This document shows positions 17,597 to 25,418 of a stretch of 64,000 nt of DNA, one piece after another; the stretch's first letter is position 1, and each line of letters starts with the position of its first letter. The notes beneath the pieces are model-generated. The model was not told where the DNA came from. It did no database searches and saw only the letters and a program-made list of their open reading frames with translations. The position numbers and the translations under genes were made by a program. The stretch comes from Zoogloea oleivorans (GTDB taxonomy: Bacteria; Pseudomonadota; Gammaproteobacteria; Burkholderiales; Rhodocyclaceae): the NCBI GenBank assembly GCA_030157785.1, contig JAOAUC010000014.1, positions 1 through 64,000 on the forward strand, in the 5' to 3' direction.

Positions 17597-17694
17597 GCTG
17601 CACGGGCCGGCGCTTCGCCTCCGCTGCCCGACAGGCGTATATTCCGACCTCCGCAAGCGGCCTGGCCGCGCACCATCCCGAATCAGGAGTCAGC

Positions 17695-18027
17695 ATGAGC
17701 AGTTTGCCGAAGTGTCCCCAGTGCAGTTCCGAATACACCTATGAAGAGGGCGACAACTACGTCTGCCCCGAATGTGCCCACGAATGGCCGAAAGTCGCTG
17801 CCGCCGAGGAAGTCCGCGTTGTGCGCGACTCCAACGGCAACGTGCTGCAGGACGGCGACACCGTTACCGTGATCAAGGATCTGAAGGTCAAGGGCGCCTC
17901 GTCGGTGCTCAAGGTGGGTACCAAGGTCAAGAACATCCGCATCGTCGAAGGCGATCACGACATCGACTGCAAGATTGACGGTTTCGGCGCCATGCAGCTG
18001 AAGTCGGAATTCGTCAAGAAGGTCTGA
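17695..18027 (+). CDS. yjdM: YjdM (PhnA-like) zinc-ribbon protein
   Basis: A 110-residue protein with an N-terminal zinc ribbon (CPQCSSEY ... CPECAHEW, two CxxC pairs) and a C-terminal PhnA/YjdM SH3-like domain ([20 protein letters not shown]). Complete and highly conserved relative to the family. Despite the old name it is not a phosphonoacetate hydrolase; its role is unknown. It is preceded by GGAGTC six bases before the ATG. Appears a stand-alone housekeeping gene. Confidence 0.92.
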   Translation: MSSLPKCPQCSSEYTYEEGDNYVCPECAHEWPKVAAAEEVRVVRDSNGNVLQDGDTVTVIKDLKVKGASSVLKVGTKVKNIRIVEGDHDIDCKIDGFGAMQLKSEFVKKV

Positions 18028-18132
18028 GCCGCCCTGCGGGTGGCGCTTCCCGCGGCTTGTGGGATGCGCTGCCGTGGTCGATACTCGAAACATCGGTCTG
18101 GCCGGTGCCGGCGGACCTTCAGGGGAGTCGTC

Positions 18133-18981
18133 ATGCTCACTACGCACCAGAAAAACTGGAAAGTCGATCAGTGGGTGGCCTACCTGAAGGTCCAGGACAT
18201 TCCGATCATGCCCCGTTCGCGCTACCTGATCCTGGCGATGGCCGAAGGGGGCGACGCGCTGTCATCGCCGAAGGAGCTGGCCCGGATCGTTACCGGCGAT
18301 CCCTTTCTGGCCCTGCGCAGCCTGCGCTACGCCGAGGCGCGCCGCTCGCGCCGGCTCGGCAGCGACACCACCACGCCAATGGCCTCGCTGATGCAGATCG
18401 GCGTCGATGGCCTGCTCGAAATCGCCCGTGACAGCCCCCTGTGTGACGATTCGCTGGTGGGCTTGGTGGATTGCGAGTTCGGCTCGGCCAGTGCTTCCTA
18501 TATCGCCCGGGCCTGGTCGGCGCACCGGGCCGACGTGTCGCCGGACGAAATCGCGCTGGCGGCGCTGCTGGCCGATATCGGCGAAATGATGCTGTGGCAC
18601 TTCGCCACCGAAATTCCCGAGCGCGTCCAGGATGAAGCCAGGTCCGGACGGGCGCTCAGTCAGTTGCAGGCGCAACTGCAGGGCGCCGGCTTCTCTTTCA
18701 AGGCCCTGTCGCTGGCCCTGGCCGAAGCCTGGGCACTGCCGCCGCTGATCACGCAGCTCATCCGCGGGGTGGACAGCGTGCGCGCCAACATCGCGCGGCT
18801 GGCCAGCGCCACCGCCAAGCACATCCAGACCAACCCCGAAAACCCGGCCCTGCCGTCCGACATCATCAGCGTGCGGGACTACATCCCCGCGAGCAGTTAC
18901 CGGAGCCTGCTGGCGCCGCTGCCCATTTCCGACGAATTTCGCGAAGCGGTCCTGGCGGCCGTGACGACGGAGGTTGAATGA
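18133..18981 (+). CDS. HDOD-domain protein
   Basis: A 282-residue protein with an HDOD (metal-independent HD-like) domain over most of its length: the DIPIMPRSRYLILAM start, LARIVTGDPFLALRSLRYAE, then ALLADIGEMMLWHFA. HDOD proteins take part in signalling downstream of chemotaxis or c-di-GMP systems. The start follows AGGGGAG. Its last four bases overlap the start of a PAS-domain gene, so they probably work together. Confidence 0.85.
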   Translation: MLTTHQKNWKVDQWVAYLKVQDIPIMPRSRYLILAMAEGGDALSSPKELARIVTGDPFLALRSLRYAEARRSRRLGSDTTTPMASLMQIGVDGLLEIARDSPLCDDSLVGLVDCEFGSASASYIARAWSAHRADVSPDEIALAALLADIGEMMLWHFATEIPERVQDEARSGRALSQLQAQLQGAGFSFKALSLALAEAWALPPLITQLIRGVDSVRANIARLASATAKHIQTNPENPALPSDIISVRDYIPASSYRSLLAPLPISDEFREAVLAAVTTEVE

Positions 18982-19499
18982 AGAATCACGACATCGTCCC
19001 GACTCTTGTCGAGCAGTGCATGCAGGAGGGTGAGTACATCGTGTCCACCACCGATCCGACGGGTCGCATCACCTCAGCCAACGATGTACTGCTGCGCTTT
19101 TCGGGCTACAGCGCCGATGAGCTGATCGGCCAGCAGCACAACATCCTGCGTCACCCGGACATGCCGCGGGCGGTATTTGCGCTGGCCTGGGAGACGATTG
19201 CCAATGGTGAGGGCTTCCTCGGCTACATCAAGAACCTCAGCAAGAACGGCAGCTTTTATTGGGTGTTTGCCCACATCTTTCCGCTCTTCGACGAAGAGGG
19301 CGGGCTGATCGGCTACAAGTCGATCCGGCGCAAGCCGCGCGCGGATGCACTGCCCGGGGTAGCCGCGCTTTACGCCGCCATGTGCCGGGCCGAGGCCGAG
19401 GCAGGCCCGCGGGACGCGATTGCCGCCGGGCGGGCCGTGCTGGCCAGGGCGCTGGCCGGCAAGGGTCAGAGTTACGAGGCCTTCGTCGCGGCCCTGTGA
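18978..19499 (+). CDS. PAS-domain sensor protein
   Basis: A 173-residue protein made of one PAS domain of the aerotaxis (Aer) type: DPTGRITSANDVLLRFSGYS, HNILRHPDMPRAVF and NLSKNGSFYWVFAHIFPLF. In Aer this fold binds FAD and senses redox state. No output domain follows; the C-terminal 50 residues are helical. Translationally coupled (ATGA) to the HDOD gene, so it likely feeds that protein a signal. Confidence 0.85.
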   Translation: MKNHDIVPTLVEQCMQEGEYIVSTTDPTGRITSANDVLLRFSGYSADELIGQQHNILRHPDMPRAVFALAWETIANGEGFLGYIKNLSKNGSFYWVFAHIFPLFDEEGGLIGYKSIRRKPRADALPGVAALYAAMCRAEAEAGPRDAIAAGRAVLARALAGKGQSYEAFVAAL

Positions 19500-19520
19500 G
19501 GGCGTGCGACGAGGCGCCTT

Positions 19521-20558
19521 TTACAGATTTTCGTTGGTCAGCCTGACCAGCAGCTTGCCCTTGTTCTCGCCGGTGAACAGCTTGGCGAAGGCGGGGATGG
19601 TGCTGTCCAGCCCTTCCGAAATATCGTCGGTGAACTTCAGTTGGCCGCTGTCCAGCCAGCCCTTCATCTCGGCAATGGCTGCGGGGAACTGGTCCTTGTA
19701 GTAGAGGGTCAGGAAGCCGCGCACGGTGGCGCAGCGGGCCAGGATCTGCCAGTAATGGTAGGGGCCGGGAATGGGGCCGTTCTTGGTGTAGTCGCCGATG
19801 GCGCCGCAAAAGGCGACCCGGGCGAACATGGCCAGGTTGAGCAGTGCCGCGTCGAGGATTTCACCGCCCACGTTGTCGAAGAAGATATCCACGCCCTTCG
19901 GGCACAGCTCGGCGATCTCCCGCGACAGCTGCTCGGTGTTCTTGCCCTTGTAGTTGATGGCGGCGTCGAAGCCCAGTTCTTCCACCAGCATGCGGCACTT
20001 GGCGTCGGTGCCGGCCATGCCTACCACGCGGCAGCCCTTGATCTTCGCAATCTGCCCGGCCAGTGAGCCCACGGCGCCGGCAGCGGCGCTGATGAGGGCG
20101 GTTTCGCCCGGTTGCGGCTTGCCGATGTCGAGCATGCCGAAATAGGGTGTCAGGCCCATCGCGCTGAACACGCTCAGGTGGTAGTGCAGCGGAAAGTCGG
20201 GGCTGGCCTTCACCGGGTAGAGGCCGTCGCCGGCCACCACCGAGAAGTCCTCCCAGGCGGCACAGGCGTAGGCCACTACGTAGTCGCCGGGCTGGTGGGC
20301 CGGGTGGCGGCTTTCGACGACCCGCCCGAGGGTGGTGCTGCGCACCGGCGCACCCAGGGGAATCGGCGGAAAGTAGCTGCAGTCTTCCTTCATCCAGCTG
20401 CGCACGGCAGCGTCGAGGGACAGGTAGAGGTTCTGGATCAGCACTTCTCCGTCGGCGGGGCTGGGGACGGGCGTTTCGCGCAGGGCGAAGTCGTCCGGAC
20501 CCGGAATGCCCTCGGGACGGCGGGCGAGGGTGATCTGGTGATTTTTCTTGTCGGTCAT
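19521..20558 (-). CDS. NADP-dependent medium-chain oxidoreductase (PTGR/CurA-like)
   Basis: A 345-residue zinc-free MDR enzyme of the leukotriene B4 12-hydroxydehydrogenase/CurA group, which reduces alpha,beta-unsaturated ketones. Diagnostic segments are LSLDAAVRSWM, the AAAGAVGS nucleotide loop, FDNVGGEILD and RVAFCGAIGDY. It is a paralogue of the protein at 30158-31159 (FDNVGGEVLDALL). It ends a minus-strand run behind an SDR, 29 bases apart. Likely reduces an enone intermediate. Confidence 0.87.
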   Translation of the reverse strand: MTDKKNHQITLARRPEGIPGPDDFALRETPVPSPADGEVLIQNLYLSLDAAVRSWMKEDCSYFPPIPLGAPVRSTTLGRVVESRHPAHQPGDYVVAYACAAWEDFSVVAGDGLYPVKASPDFPLHYHLSVFSAMGLTPYFGMLDIGKPQPGETALISAAAGAVGSLAGQIAKIKGCRVVGMAGTDAKCRMLVEELGFDAAINYKGKNTEQLSREIAELCPKGVDIFFDNVGGEILDAALLNLAMFARVAFCGAIGDYTKNGPIPGPYHYWQILARCATVRGFLTLYYKDQFPAAIAEMKGWLDSGQLKFTDDISEGLDSTIPAFAKLFTGENKGKLLVRLTNENL

Positions 20559-20587
20559 GGCGGGGCTCTGTGGGGGCTGGCGTCGGC

Positions 20588-21346
20588 TTACTGGGCGGTC
20601 CAGCCGCCGTCCACCGTGACCAGCGCACCGTGGACGAAGGAGGCAGCGTCGGAGGCCAGCCACAGGATGGTGTTGGCGACTTCTTCCGAGGTGCCGAGGC
20701 GGCCGATGGGGTGCAGCGGCAGCAGGCTCTTTTCGAGTTCGGGCAGGTTGGGGTGGTTTTCCAGCAGCGGGGTGCGGATCACGCCCGGGCAGATGGCGTT
20801 GATGCGGATGTTCTTGGCGCCGTATTCCACTGCGCAGGTCTTGGTGAGGCCGGCCACTGCGTGCTTGCTGGCGTTGTAGGGTGAGGCGCCGGGCACGACG
20901 GTGATGCTCAGGGCCGAGGCGGTGTTGATGACCACGCCGCCGCCCTGCTTTTCCATCTGGGCGATGGCGTACTTCATGCACAACCACACGCCCTTCAGGT
21001 TCACTGCAATCACCTTGTCGAAGTCGGCTTCGGAGGTTTCGGTGATCGGCGCCATGTCGTTGTCCACGCCGGCGTTGTTGAGGGTGATGTCGAGACGGCC
21101 CCAGGTTTCGACGATCTGCTTGACCAGGTTTTCGACTTCGACGGCCTTGGTGACATTGACCTTGAAGAAGCGGGCGACGCCGCCGGCGGCTTCGATCAGG
21201 GCGACGGTTTCGTTGCCGGCGGCTTCGGTGATGTCGGCGACGGCAACGGAGGCGCCTTCGCGGGCGAAGGCGAGGGCGGCAGCGCGGCCGATGCCGGAGC
21301 CGGCGCCGGTGATGAGGACGACTTTTTTCTGGAAGGTGATCTGCAT
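20588..21346 (-). CDS. Short-chain dehydrogenase/reductase
   Basis: A 252-residue classical SDR: TGAGSGIG cofactor loop (14-21), NNAG, Ser in NTASALS, YNASK active site and the DGGW ending. The start follows GGAGAAACCC, well spaced. Placed between the first Rieske oxygenase and an enone reductase on the same strand, it may oxidise a cis-diol or alcohol product of the oxygenase. That assignment is inference from order only. Confidence 0.9.
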   Translation of the reverse strand: MQITFQKKVVLITGAGSGIGRAAALAFAREGASVAVADITEAAGNETVALIEAAGGVARFFKVNVTKAVEVENLVKQIVETWGRLDITLNNAGVDNDMAPITETSEADFDKVIAVNLKGVWLCMKYAIAQMEKQGGGVVINTASALSITVVPGASPYNASKHAVAGLTKTCAVEYGAKNIRINAICPGVIRTPLLENHPNLPELEKSLLPLHPIGRLGTSEEVANTILWLASDAASFVHGALVTVDGGWTAQ

Positions 21347-21379
21347 GGGTTTCTCCGGGAATTGGGGGTAGGTCGAGGC

Positions 21380-22690
21380 TTAGCGGCGGCCTTCGATGTA
21401 GTCGTTGATCACTTCATGGAGGCGACGCACGCGGGCCTCCTGGCCGGACAGGTAGGCGTCCTGGTAGCCGCGCGAGTGCAGGCCCCGTTGTTGCGCTACG
21501 GCCACGCTCAAGTCCTGGTCGGCGACGAAACCGAGGGATTCCACGCCTTCACCGAAAATCTCGTGGGCGGCCGGCACTACCGGGCGCATGCCCAGCGGCG
21601 TGGCGGCTTCGGGCGCGCCTTCGACCTTGGGCACCATGAACCAGTGGTCGAACAGGCATTTCTCCGGATCGGTGGGGTGGGGCTGGGGGCGCAGCACTTG
21701 GTAGCCGTCCGCCGACATGGTCAGCGAGATGTTGGGGAACAGGGTGTAGTGGTGGTAGTCGGTGAGCTGCTCGTCGGAGAGCTTTTCGTAGTGCGTGTAG
21801 CCACGCTCCTGGCCGAGCTTGCGCTTTTGCACCATCAGGGCGGCGCGGGCTTCGCGGACGCGGCCATGGAAGGGTTCCGGGTCGAGCTCCCAGCTGCGCA
21901 GGATGTCGTCCAGCGGAGCCTGTACCTGATCGGTCCGGCTGCTGCTGGCGGGCAGCGCACCCTTCATCTTCATGCGGTTGTGGCCGCTCTTGTAAAGATC
22001 GAAGTCGGTGTTCTGGTAGGCGTCGTCGATGAAGGTGGCGAGCTCCCGGTGCAGGCTCTGCACGTGGTAGGACTCGTTGAAGTTGTCGTGGATGATCTTC
22101 CAGTTGCAGTCAACCGTGCCGGTGAGCCACATGACGCGCACCCAGTTTTCGCTCTGGTAGCGCTCGAGCTGCTCGGCGACCACGCCGAGGGCCTCGCGCA
22201 GGCTGGGGGCTGCGGGGTCCATGTTGAACCACACCAGGCCACCCAGGGTTTCACAGCGGATTTCCTTCAGCTGCACCTTGCCGATCGGGTTGCCCTGCGG
22301 GTAGTCCTCGGCGTCGCGTACGTGGCGCACCACACCGTCGAGGCTGAAGGCCCAGCTGTGATAAGCGCACACCATGCGCTTCACGCCGCACTTGTGTTCT
22401 TCCTTGACCAGCCGGTTGCCCCGGTGCGGGCAGACGTTGTAGTAGGCACGGATCACGCCGGCCTCGTCGCGCAGCATGAGGATCGATTCCTCGCCGATGC
22501 TGTGGGTCATGGTGCTGCCCGTTTCGGCCAGCTGTGCGCTCATCCCGCCGATCTGCCAGGTGCGGGTGAAGATGTGATCCCACTCTTTTTGTGCGAATTC
22601 GCGCGAGTAGTAGCGCTCGCCCGTGATGGGGTCGCCGCGCAGGAAATCGCCGCTCAGTTTTTCCTTTTGTGTGCGTTCCTCGATATGCAT
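21380..22690 (-). CDS. Rieske non-heme iron oxygenase, alpha subunit
   Basis: A 436-residue ring-hydroxylating oxygenase large subunit. The Rieske [2Fe-2S] ligands are in CPHRGN and CAYHSW (about 90-115). The mononuclear-iron region is NFNESYHVQSLHRE (His-x4-His with the bridging Asp/Asn context), with a later Asp. AAGAAGGAGGAGCAA precedes the ATG. Two NTF2-fold proteins are encoded just upstream on the same strand and could be beta-type partners. No ferredoxin or reductase gene is adjacent, so electron donors must come from elsewhere. Confidence 0.9.
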   Translation of the reverse strand: MHIEERTQKEKLSGDFLRGDPITGERYYSREFAQKEWDHIFTRTWQIGGMSAQLAETGSTMTHSIGEESILMLRDEAGVIRAYYNVCPHRGNRLVKEEHKCGVKRMVCAYHSWAFSLDGVVRHVRDAEDYPQGNPIGKVQLKEIRCETLGGLVWFNMDPAAPSLREALGVVAEQLERYQSENWVRVMWLTGTVDCNWKIIHDNFNESYHVQSLHRELATFIDDAYQNTDFDLYKSGHNRMKMKGALPASSSRTDQVQAPLDDILRSWELDPEPFHGRVREARAALMVQKRKLGQERGYTHYEKLSDEQLTDYHHYTLFPNISLTMSADGYQVLRPQPHPTDPEKCLFDHWFMVPKVEGAPEAATPLGMRPVVPAAHEIFGEGVESLGFVADQDLSVAVAQQRGLHSRGYQDAYLSGQEARVRRLHEVINDYIEGRR

Positions 22691-22819
22691 TTGCTCCTCC
22701 TTCTTCGCTGAAACCCGGTCAGCGACTTATTGGTGTGGATGGTTTCCAGTTCTCTTCTGAAGGGTCAGGCCCGGCCGTCTTGATGCGGCGTGTGGGCGGT
22801 CTTCAGCTGGATGTGCCGC

Positions 22820-23356
22820 TCAGCGCAGGATGCCGAGGACGTAGGCCGGGTCACTGCGGTCGCGCCGGCCGGTGTCGAAGCTGGCGTAGATGCCCCCGGT
22901 GCTGCCGGAAAAGGGCCAGCAGGCGTTCCAGTCCATGATCAGATTGCGCGAGAACATGCGCCAGGTGCCGTCGCGCTTTTCCCACACGTCGTGGTAGCGC
23001 AGGCCGTCCGGGCAGTTGATGACGCCGCCGCCGTACTCGGCCGGCAGGGCCGCTGCGGCGTTGCCGAGCATGTAGGACTCGGCCATGGCGCGGTCGCCGT
23101 CAAGGACGATGCTGATGTTGCCGACCCGGTGCCAGCCCATCAGCAGGTTGTCGCGGATGAAGGGAATGTCCCACGCGCAGAAATCCATCGCGTTGCCGTC
23201 GAAGACACCGAAGATGACCGAGCCGTCGGGATGGAAGGTGGATTTCAGGAGTTCCAGGTCGCAGCGGTCGATGGCCTGGATGTAGTGGCACATCTGGGCC
23301 CGGATGGCCTGCTCGTCGGCCAGGGCGCGAATGCGGGCGCTGGCGTCGGCACTCAT
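22820..23356 (-). CDS. SnoaL/NTF2-fold protein A
   Basis: A 178-residue NTF2-like (SnoaL_4) protein: an early helix with YIQAIDRCDLELLKSTFHPDG, and later WRMFSRNLIMDWN. The fold covers ketosteroid isomerase-like enzymes, dehydratases and Rieske dioxygenase beta subunits. The start overlaps the stop of protein B by four bases (ATGA). The next gene on the strand is a Rieske alpha subunit, 129 bases on. Both proteins end with a shared RDRSDPxYxLG motif, showing duplication. Confidence 0.82.
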   Translation of the reverse strand: MSADASARIRALADEQAIRAQMCHYIQAIDRCDLELLKSTFHPDGSVIFGVFDGNAMDFCAWDIPFIRDNLLMGWHRVGNISIVLDGDRAMAESYMLGNAAAALPAEYGGGVINCPDGLRYHDVWEKRDGTWRMFSRNLIMDWNACWPFSGSTGGIYASFDTGRRDRSDPAYVLGILR

Positions 23357-23886
23357 GCCTGTGCTCCCAGCAGGGCGTACACCGGATCGCTGCGGTCGCG
23401 GGTGCCGCGCAGCTTGATCATGCCGAACATGCCCTCGTCCCACACGGCGGTGGTGGGCTTGTTCATGTTCCAGTCCATCACGAAGGCGCGGGTGGCGATC
23501 TTCCAGGCACCGTCTTCGCGTTTGTAGGTGTCCAGATAGCGGCCGCCGATCCACTGGTCGGTCTTGCTGCCGTTCTCCACCAGGGTACTGATGGCAATCA
23601 GGTACACCTCGCCGCGGGCGGTGTCGCCGTCCACTGCGTAGTATTCGTTGGATATCGCGTGGTAGCTGCGCTCGCGCACCGCATCGGGGGTGGTCACAGC
23701 GGTGGTGAATTCCTGCGCCGGACCCTTGAAGGCGCCACAGTCCACCTGGGCATCGTGGGTCCATACGGAGCCGAGCATTGCGGCGTCCATGCGGTCGGCA
23801 CCCCGGCAGTAGCGGGTGTTCAGGTTGTGCAGGTCGCGCTGGGCTTCGAGTTCTTCCAGCAGGGCGATATCCGGGTTCTGGTTCAT
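23353..23886 (-). CDS. SnoaL/NTF2-fold protein B
   Basis: A 177-residue paralogue of protein A: RYCRGADRMDAAMLGSVWTHDA, WKIATRAFVMDWN and the ending RDRSDPVYALLGAQA. The ATG at 23886 follows GGAGACAAGC; an ATG 12 bases upstream has no spaced ribosome site. It is the first gene of a minus-strand operon (23886 down to 19521) that has a regulon-type inverted repeat about 60-80 bases ahead. Role as isomerase, dehydratase or oxygenase small subunit is open. Confidence 0.82.
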   Translation of the reverse strand: MNQNPDIALLEELEAQRDLHNLNTRYCRGADRMDAAMLGSVWTHDAQVDCGAFKGPAQEFTTAVTTPDAVRERSYHAISNEYYAVDGDTARGEVYLIAISTLVENGSKTDQWIGGRYLDTYKREDGAWKIATRAFVMDWNMNKPTTAVWDEGMFGMIKLRGTRDRSDPVYALLGAQA

Positions 23887-23943
23887 GCTTGTCTCCATAC
23901 CGTTTTGTTTGTGTTTGTCAGTACAGCTTACCTAGCTATTTAT

Positions 23944-23970
23944 AAAAAACAAGGCTGTTGGTTTTGTTTG
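23944..23970. promoter_or_regulatory. Regulon-type inverted repeat upstream of the 23886 operon (site 2)
   Basis: AAAAAAC (23944-23950), ten bases, then GTTTTGTTTG (from 23961). The spacer and right arm (CTGTTGGTTTTGTTT) are identical in 15 positions to the site at 59772-59786 before the dehydrogenase-complex operon. It sits 58-84 bases upstream of the start codon at 23886, next to a possible -10 box on the minus strand. Confidence 0.6.
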
Positions 23971-23985
23971 TTGGGTAATTCAGGA

Positions 23986-24183
23986 TTATTTGCTTGTCGG
24001 GCGCTCGCCAGGCCTAGACCGCCATGCCCGCCAGCCGCCCTCGGCCCGTGCCCGGTGGTAGCCGATCAGTGCGTCGTTCATCGTGCCGGCGCCCAGGTTG
24101 GTGGCGTGGGCGGTGCGCACGACACGGTTCTTCAGCGTGACGGGGCCGAGATTGATGGGCGTGTGGACGTGAGTGAGGGACAT
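23986..24183 (-). pseudogene. Truncated old-yellow-enzyme family (NADH:flavin oxidoreductase) gene
   Basis: The first 50 codons match the start of FadH/BaiCD-type flavin oxidoreductases (PINLGPVTLKNRVVRTAHAT ... LIGYHRARAEGG). The sequence then leaves the family pattern near 24033 and ends 15 codons later, giving 65 residues where about 650-700 (or 370) are normal. It begins 8 bases after the LuxR-type gene stop on the same strand. A short out-of-frame LAGMAV-stop follows the break and may be the old C-terminus, which would make this an internal deletion. Surely nonfunctional. Confidence 0.75.
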
Positions 24184-24191
24184 GGTGGGGG

Positions 24192-24971
24192 TCAGAAAAG
24201 GTGGATCAGCCCGAGGGCGCAGGCGATCGCCACGGCGTGGGTGCGGTTGCTGGCGCCGAGCTTGCGCGAGGCGTTGCCGAGGTGGAAATGCACCGTCTCG
24301 CGGGAGCGCCCGAGGATGGTGCCGATGTCTTCTTCGGTCTTGCCGCGGGCGGCCCAGCCGAGGCATTCGATCTCGCGCAGGCTGAGGGTGTCGGCGGCGG
24401 CCGTGGCTTCGCGCCGGCGAGCCGCGCCTTCGAGGGCGTCCACGCGGGTGATGAAGGCGTGGGAGATCAGGTAGGTGTCGCGCCAGGTGTCGCGGTAACG
24501 GCGCAGCAGGCTGCCCGGATCGCGGCTGAACCAGGAGACGTAGCCGGTCTTGCCGCCGGGGCGATGCACCGGCACGGTGACGGCGCCGTCACCGTGCACC
24601 GAGTCTTTGTAGGACTTTAGGATGCGGCGTTGTTCGCCGCTCAGCGGGGTGTCCTTCCAGGCGTCGCTGTCCGGGTCGCAGTCCCATACGAAGGGGTCCA
24701 TGCTGTGCCCGCAGCGGCGGGTCACCGGGCAGTCGAGGCCCATGCGCTGGTCCACCCAGGCTTTCACGTAATCGGCCGACCAGCCCATGGCCACGGCAAC
24801 GAATTCGCCGCTGGCCGTGCGCGGCAGGCCGTTGCGGTCCATGTCCGGGTGGAAGGCGGCCAGCCCCCAGCCGAGGGTGCCGGCGTATTCGGCGAGCAGG
24901 GTGGCGGCCTCGCCGAGGGTGGCCTGCTGGCCGAGCTGCTGGCGAAAACGGGTATCACAGGGTGTGCGCAC
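24192..24971 (-). CDS. LuxR-family regulator with autoinducer-binding-like domain
   Basis: A 259-residue protein with an N-terminal autoinducer-binding-like region (WGLAAFHPDMDRNG, MGLDCPVTRRC, PFVWD) and a C-terminal LuxR helix-turn-helix (about 193-245: LSLREIECLGWAARGKTEEDIG, then RSRETVHFHLGNASRKLG). The GTG start follows GGGAGACTGTC. No luxI-type synthase is in the window, so it is a LuxR solo that may answer an outside or plant-derived signal or a pathway compound. Placed inside the catabolic cluster, it may control it. Confidence 0.82.
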   Translation of the reverse strand: MRTPCDTRFRQQLGQQATLGEAATLLAEYAGTLGWGLAAFHPDMDRNGLPRTASGEFVAVAMGWSADYVKAWVDQRMGLDCPVTRRCGHSMDPFVWDCDPDSDAWKDTPLSGEQRRILKSYKDSVHGDGAVTVPVHRPGGKTGYVSWFSRDPGSLLRRYRDTWRDTYLISHAFITRVDALEGAARRREATAAADTLSLREIECLGWAARGKTEEDIGTILGRSRETVHFHLGNASRKLGASNRTHAVAIACALGLIHLF

Positions 24972-25019
24972 GACAGTCTCCCGACTAGGAGGATGAAGAG
25001 GCGAAAGGCGCGGCTTGTT

Positions 25020-25418
25020 TCAGTTGTTCAGCGCGCCAGCGGCAATCCAGTTGCGGAAGCGCTCCCGGACTTCCGGCTCGAGGGGCGGGGCGCCGAAGGG
25101 CATCTGCACGCCCTGGCCGCCGGCATCCAGATGCGTGCCGTCGAGCTTGTGCATCAGGTAGCTCTTGCCGGGGGAACCGGGTTCGACGCGACGCAGCGGA
25201 CTCTCGATGGACGCCACCTTGACCAGCGAGGCCCATGCGGCGGCCGGGTGGAGTTTCATGTTTCCGGCTTCCTGCCCGGTCAGGTGGCAGGTGGCGCAGT
25301 TGCTGCGCAGCACCGGTACCACGTCCCGGGCAAAGCTGACGGTTTCTGCGGCCCTGGCACTGCTGCCCTGCAAGAGCAGGGCGGCAGCCAGAACGATTGC
25401 CTGGCTGCCGGACATCAT
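25020..25418 (-). CDS. Small periplasmic c-type cytochrome
   Basis: A 132-residue protein with a signal peptide (cleavage near ARA-AET, residue 23) and a single heme-c motif CATCH (about 41-45). The C-terminal PFGAPPLEPEVRERFRNWI resembles the end of Planctomycete-type cytochrome c domains. Its ATG overlaps the stop of the Tat-exported flavoprotein (ATGA), so they are made together and probably pass electrons flavin-to-heme in the periplasm. Confidence 0.82.
   Translation of the reverse strand: MMSGSQAIVLAAALLLQGSSARAAETVSFARDVVPVLRSNCATCHLTGQEAGNMKLHPAAAWASLVKVASIESPLRRVEPGSPGKSYLMHKLDGTHLDAGGQGVQMPFGAPPLEPEVRERFRNWIAAGALNN

Noticed and set aside
18040..18132. Upstream extension of the HDOD protein
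   Set aside because: Thirty-one extra codons show no conserved features; AGGGGAG is correctly spaced before the ATG at 18133.
23356..23764. Upstream continuation of the NTF2 protein A frame
   Set aside because: It lies out of frame within protein B; the ATGA overlap gives the real start.
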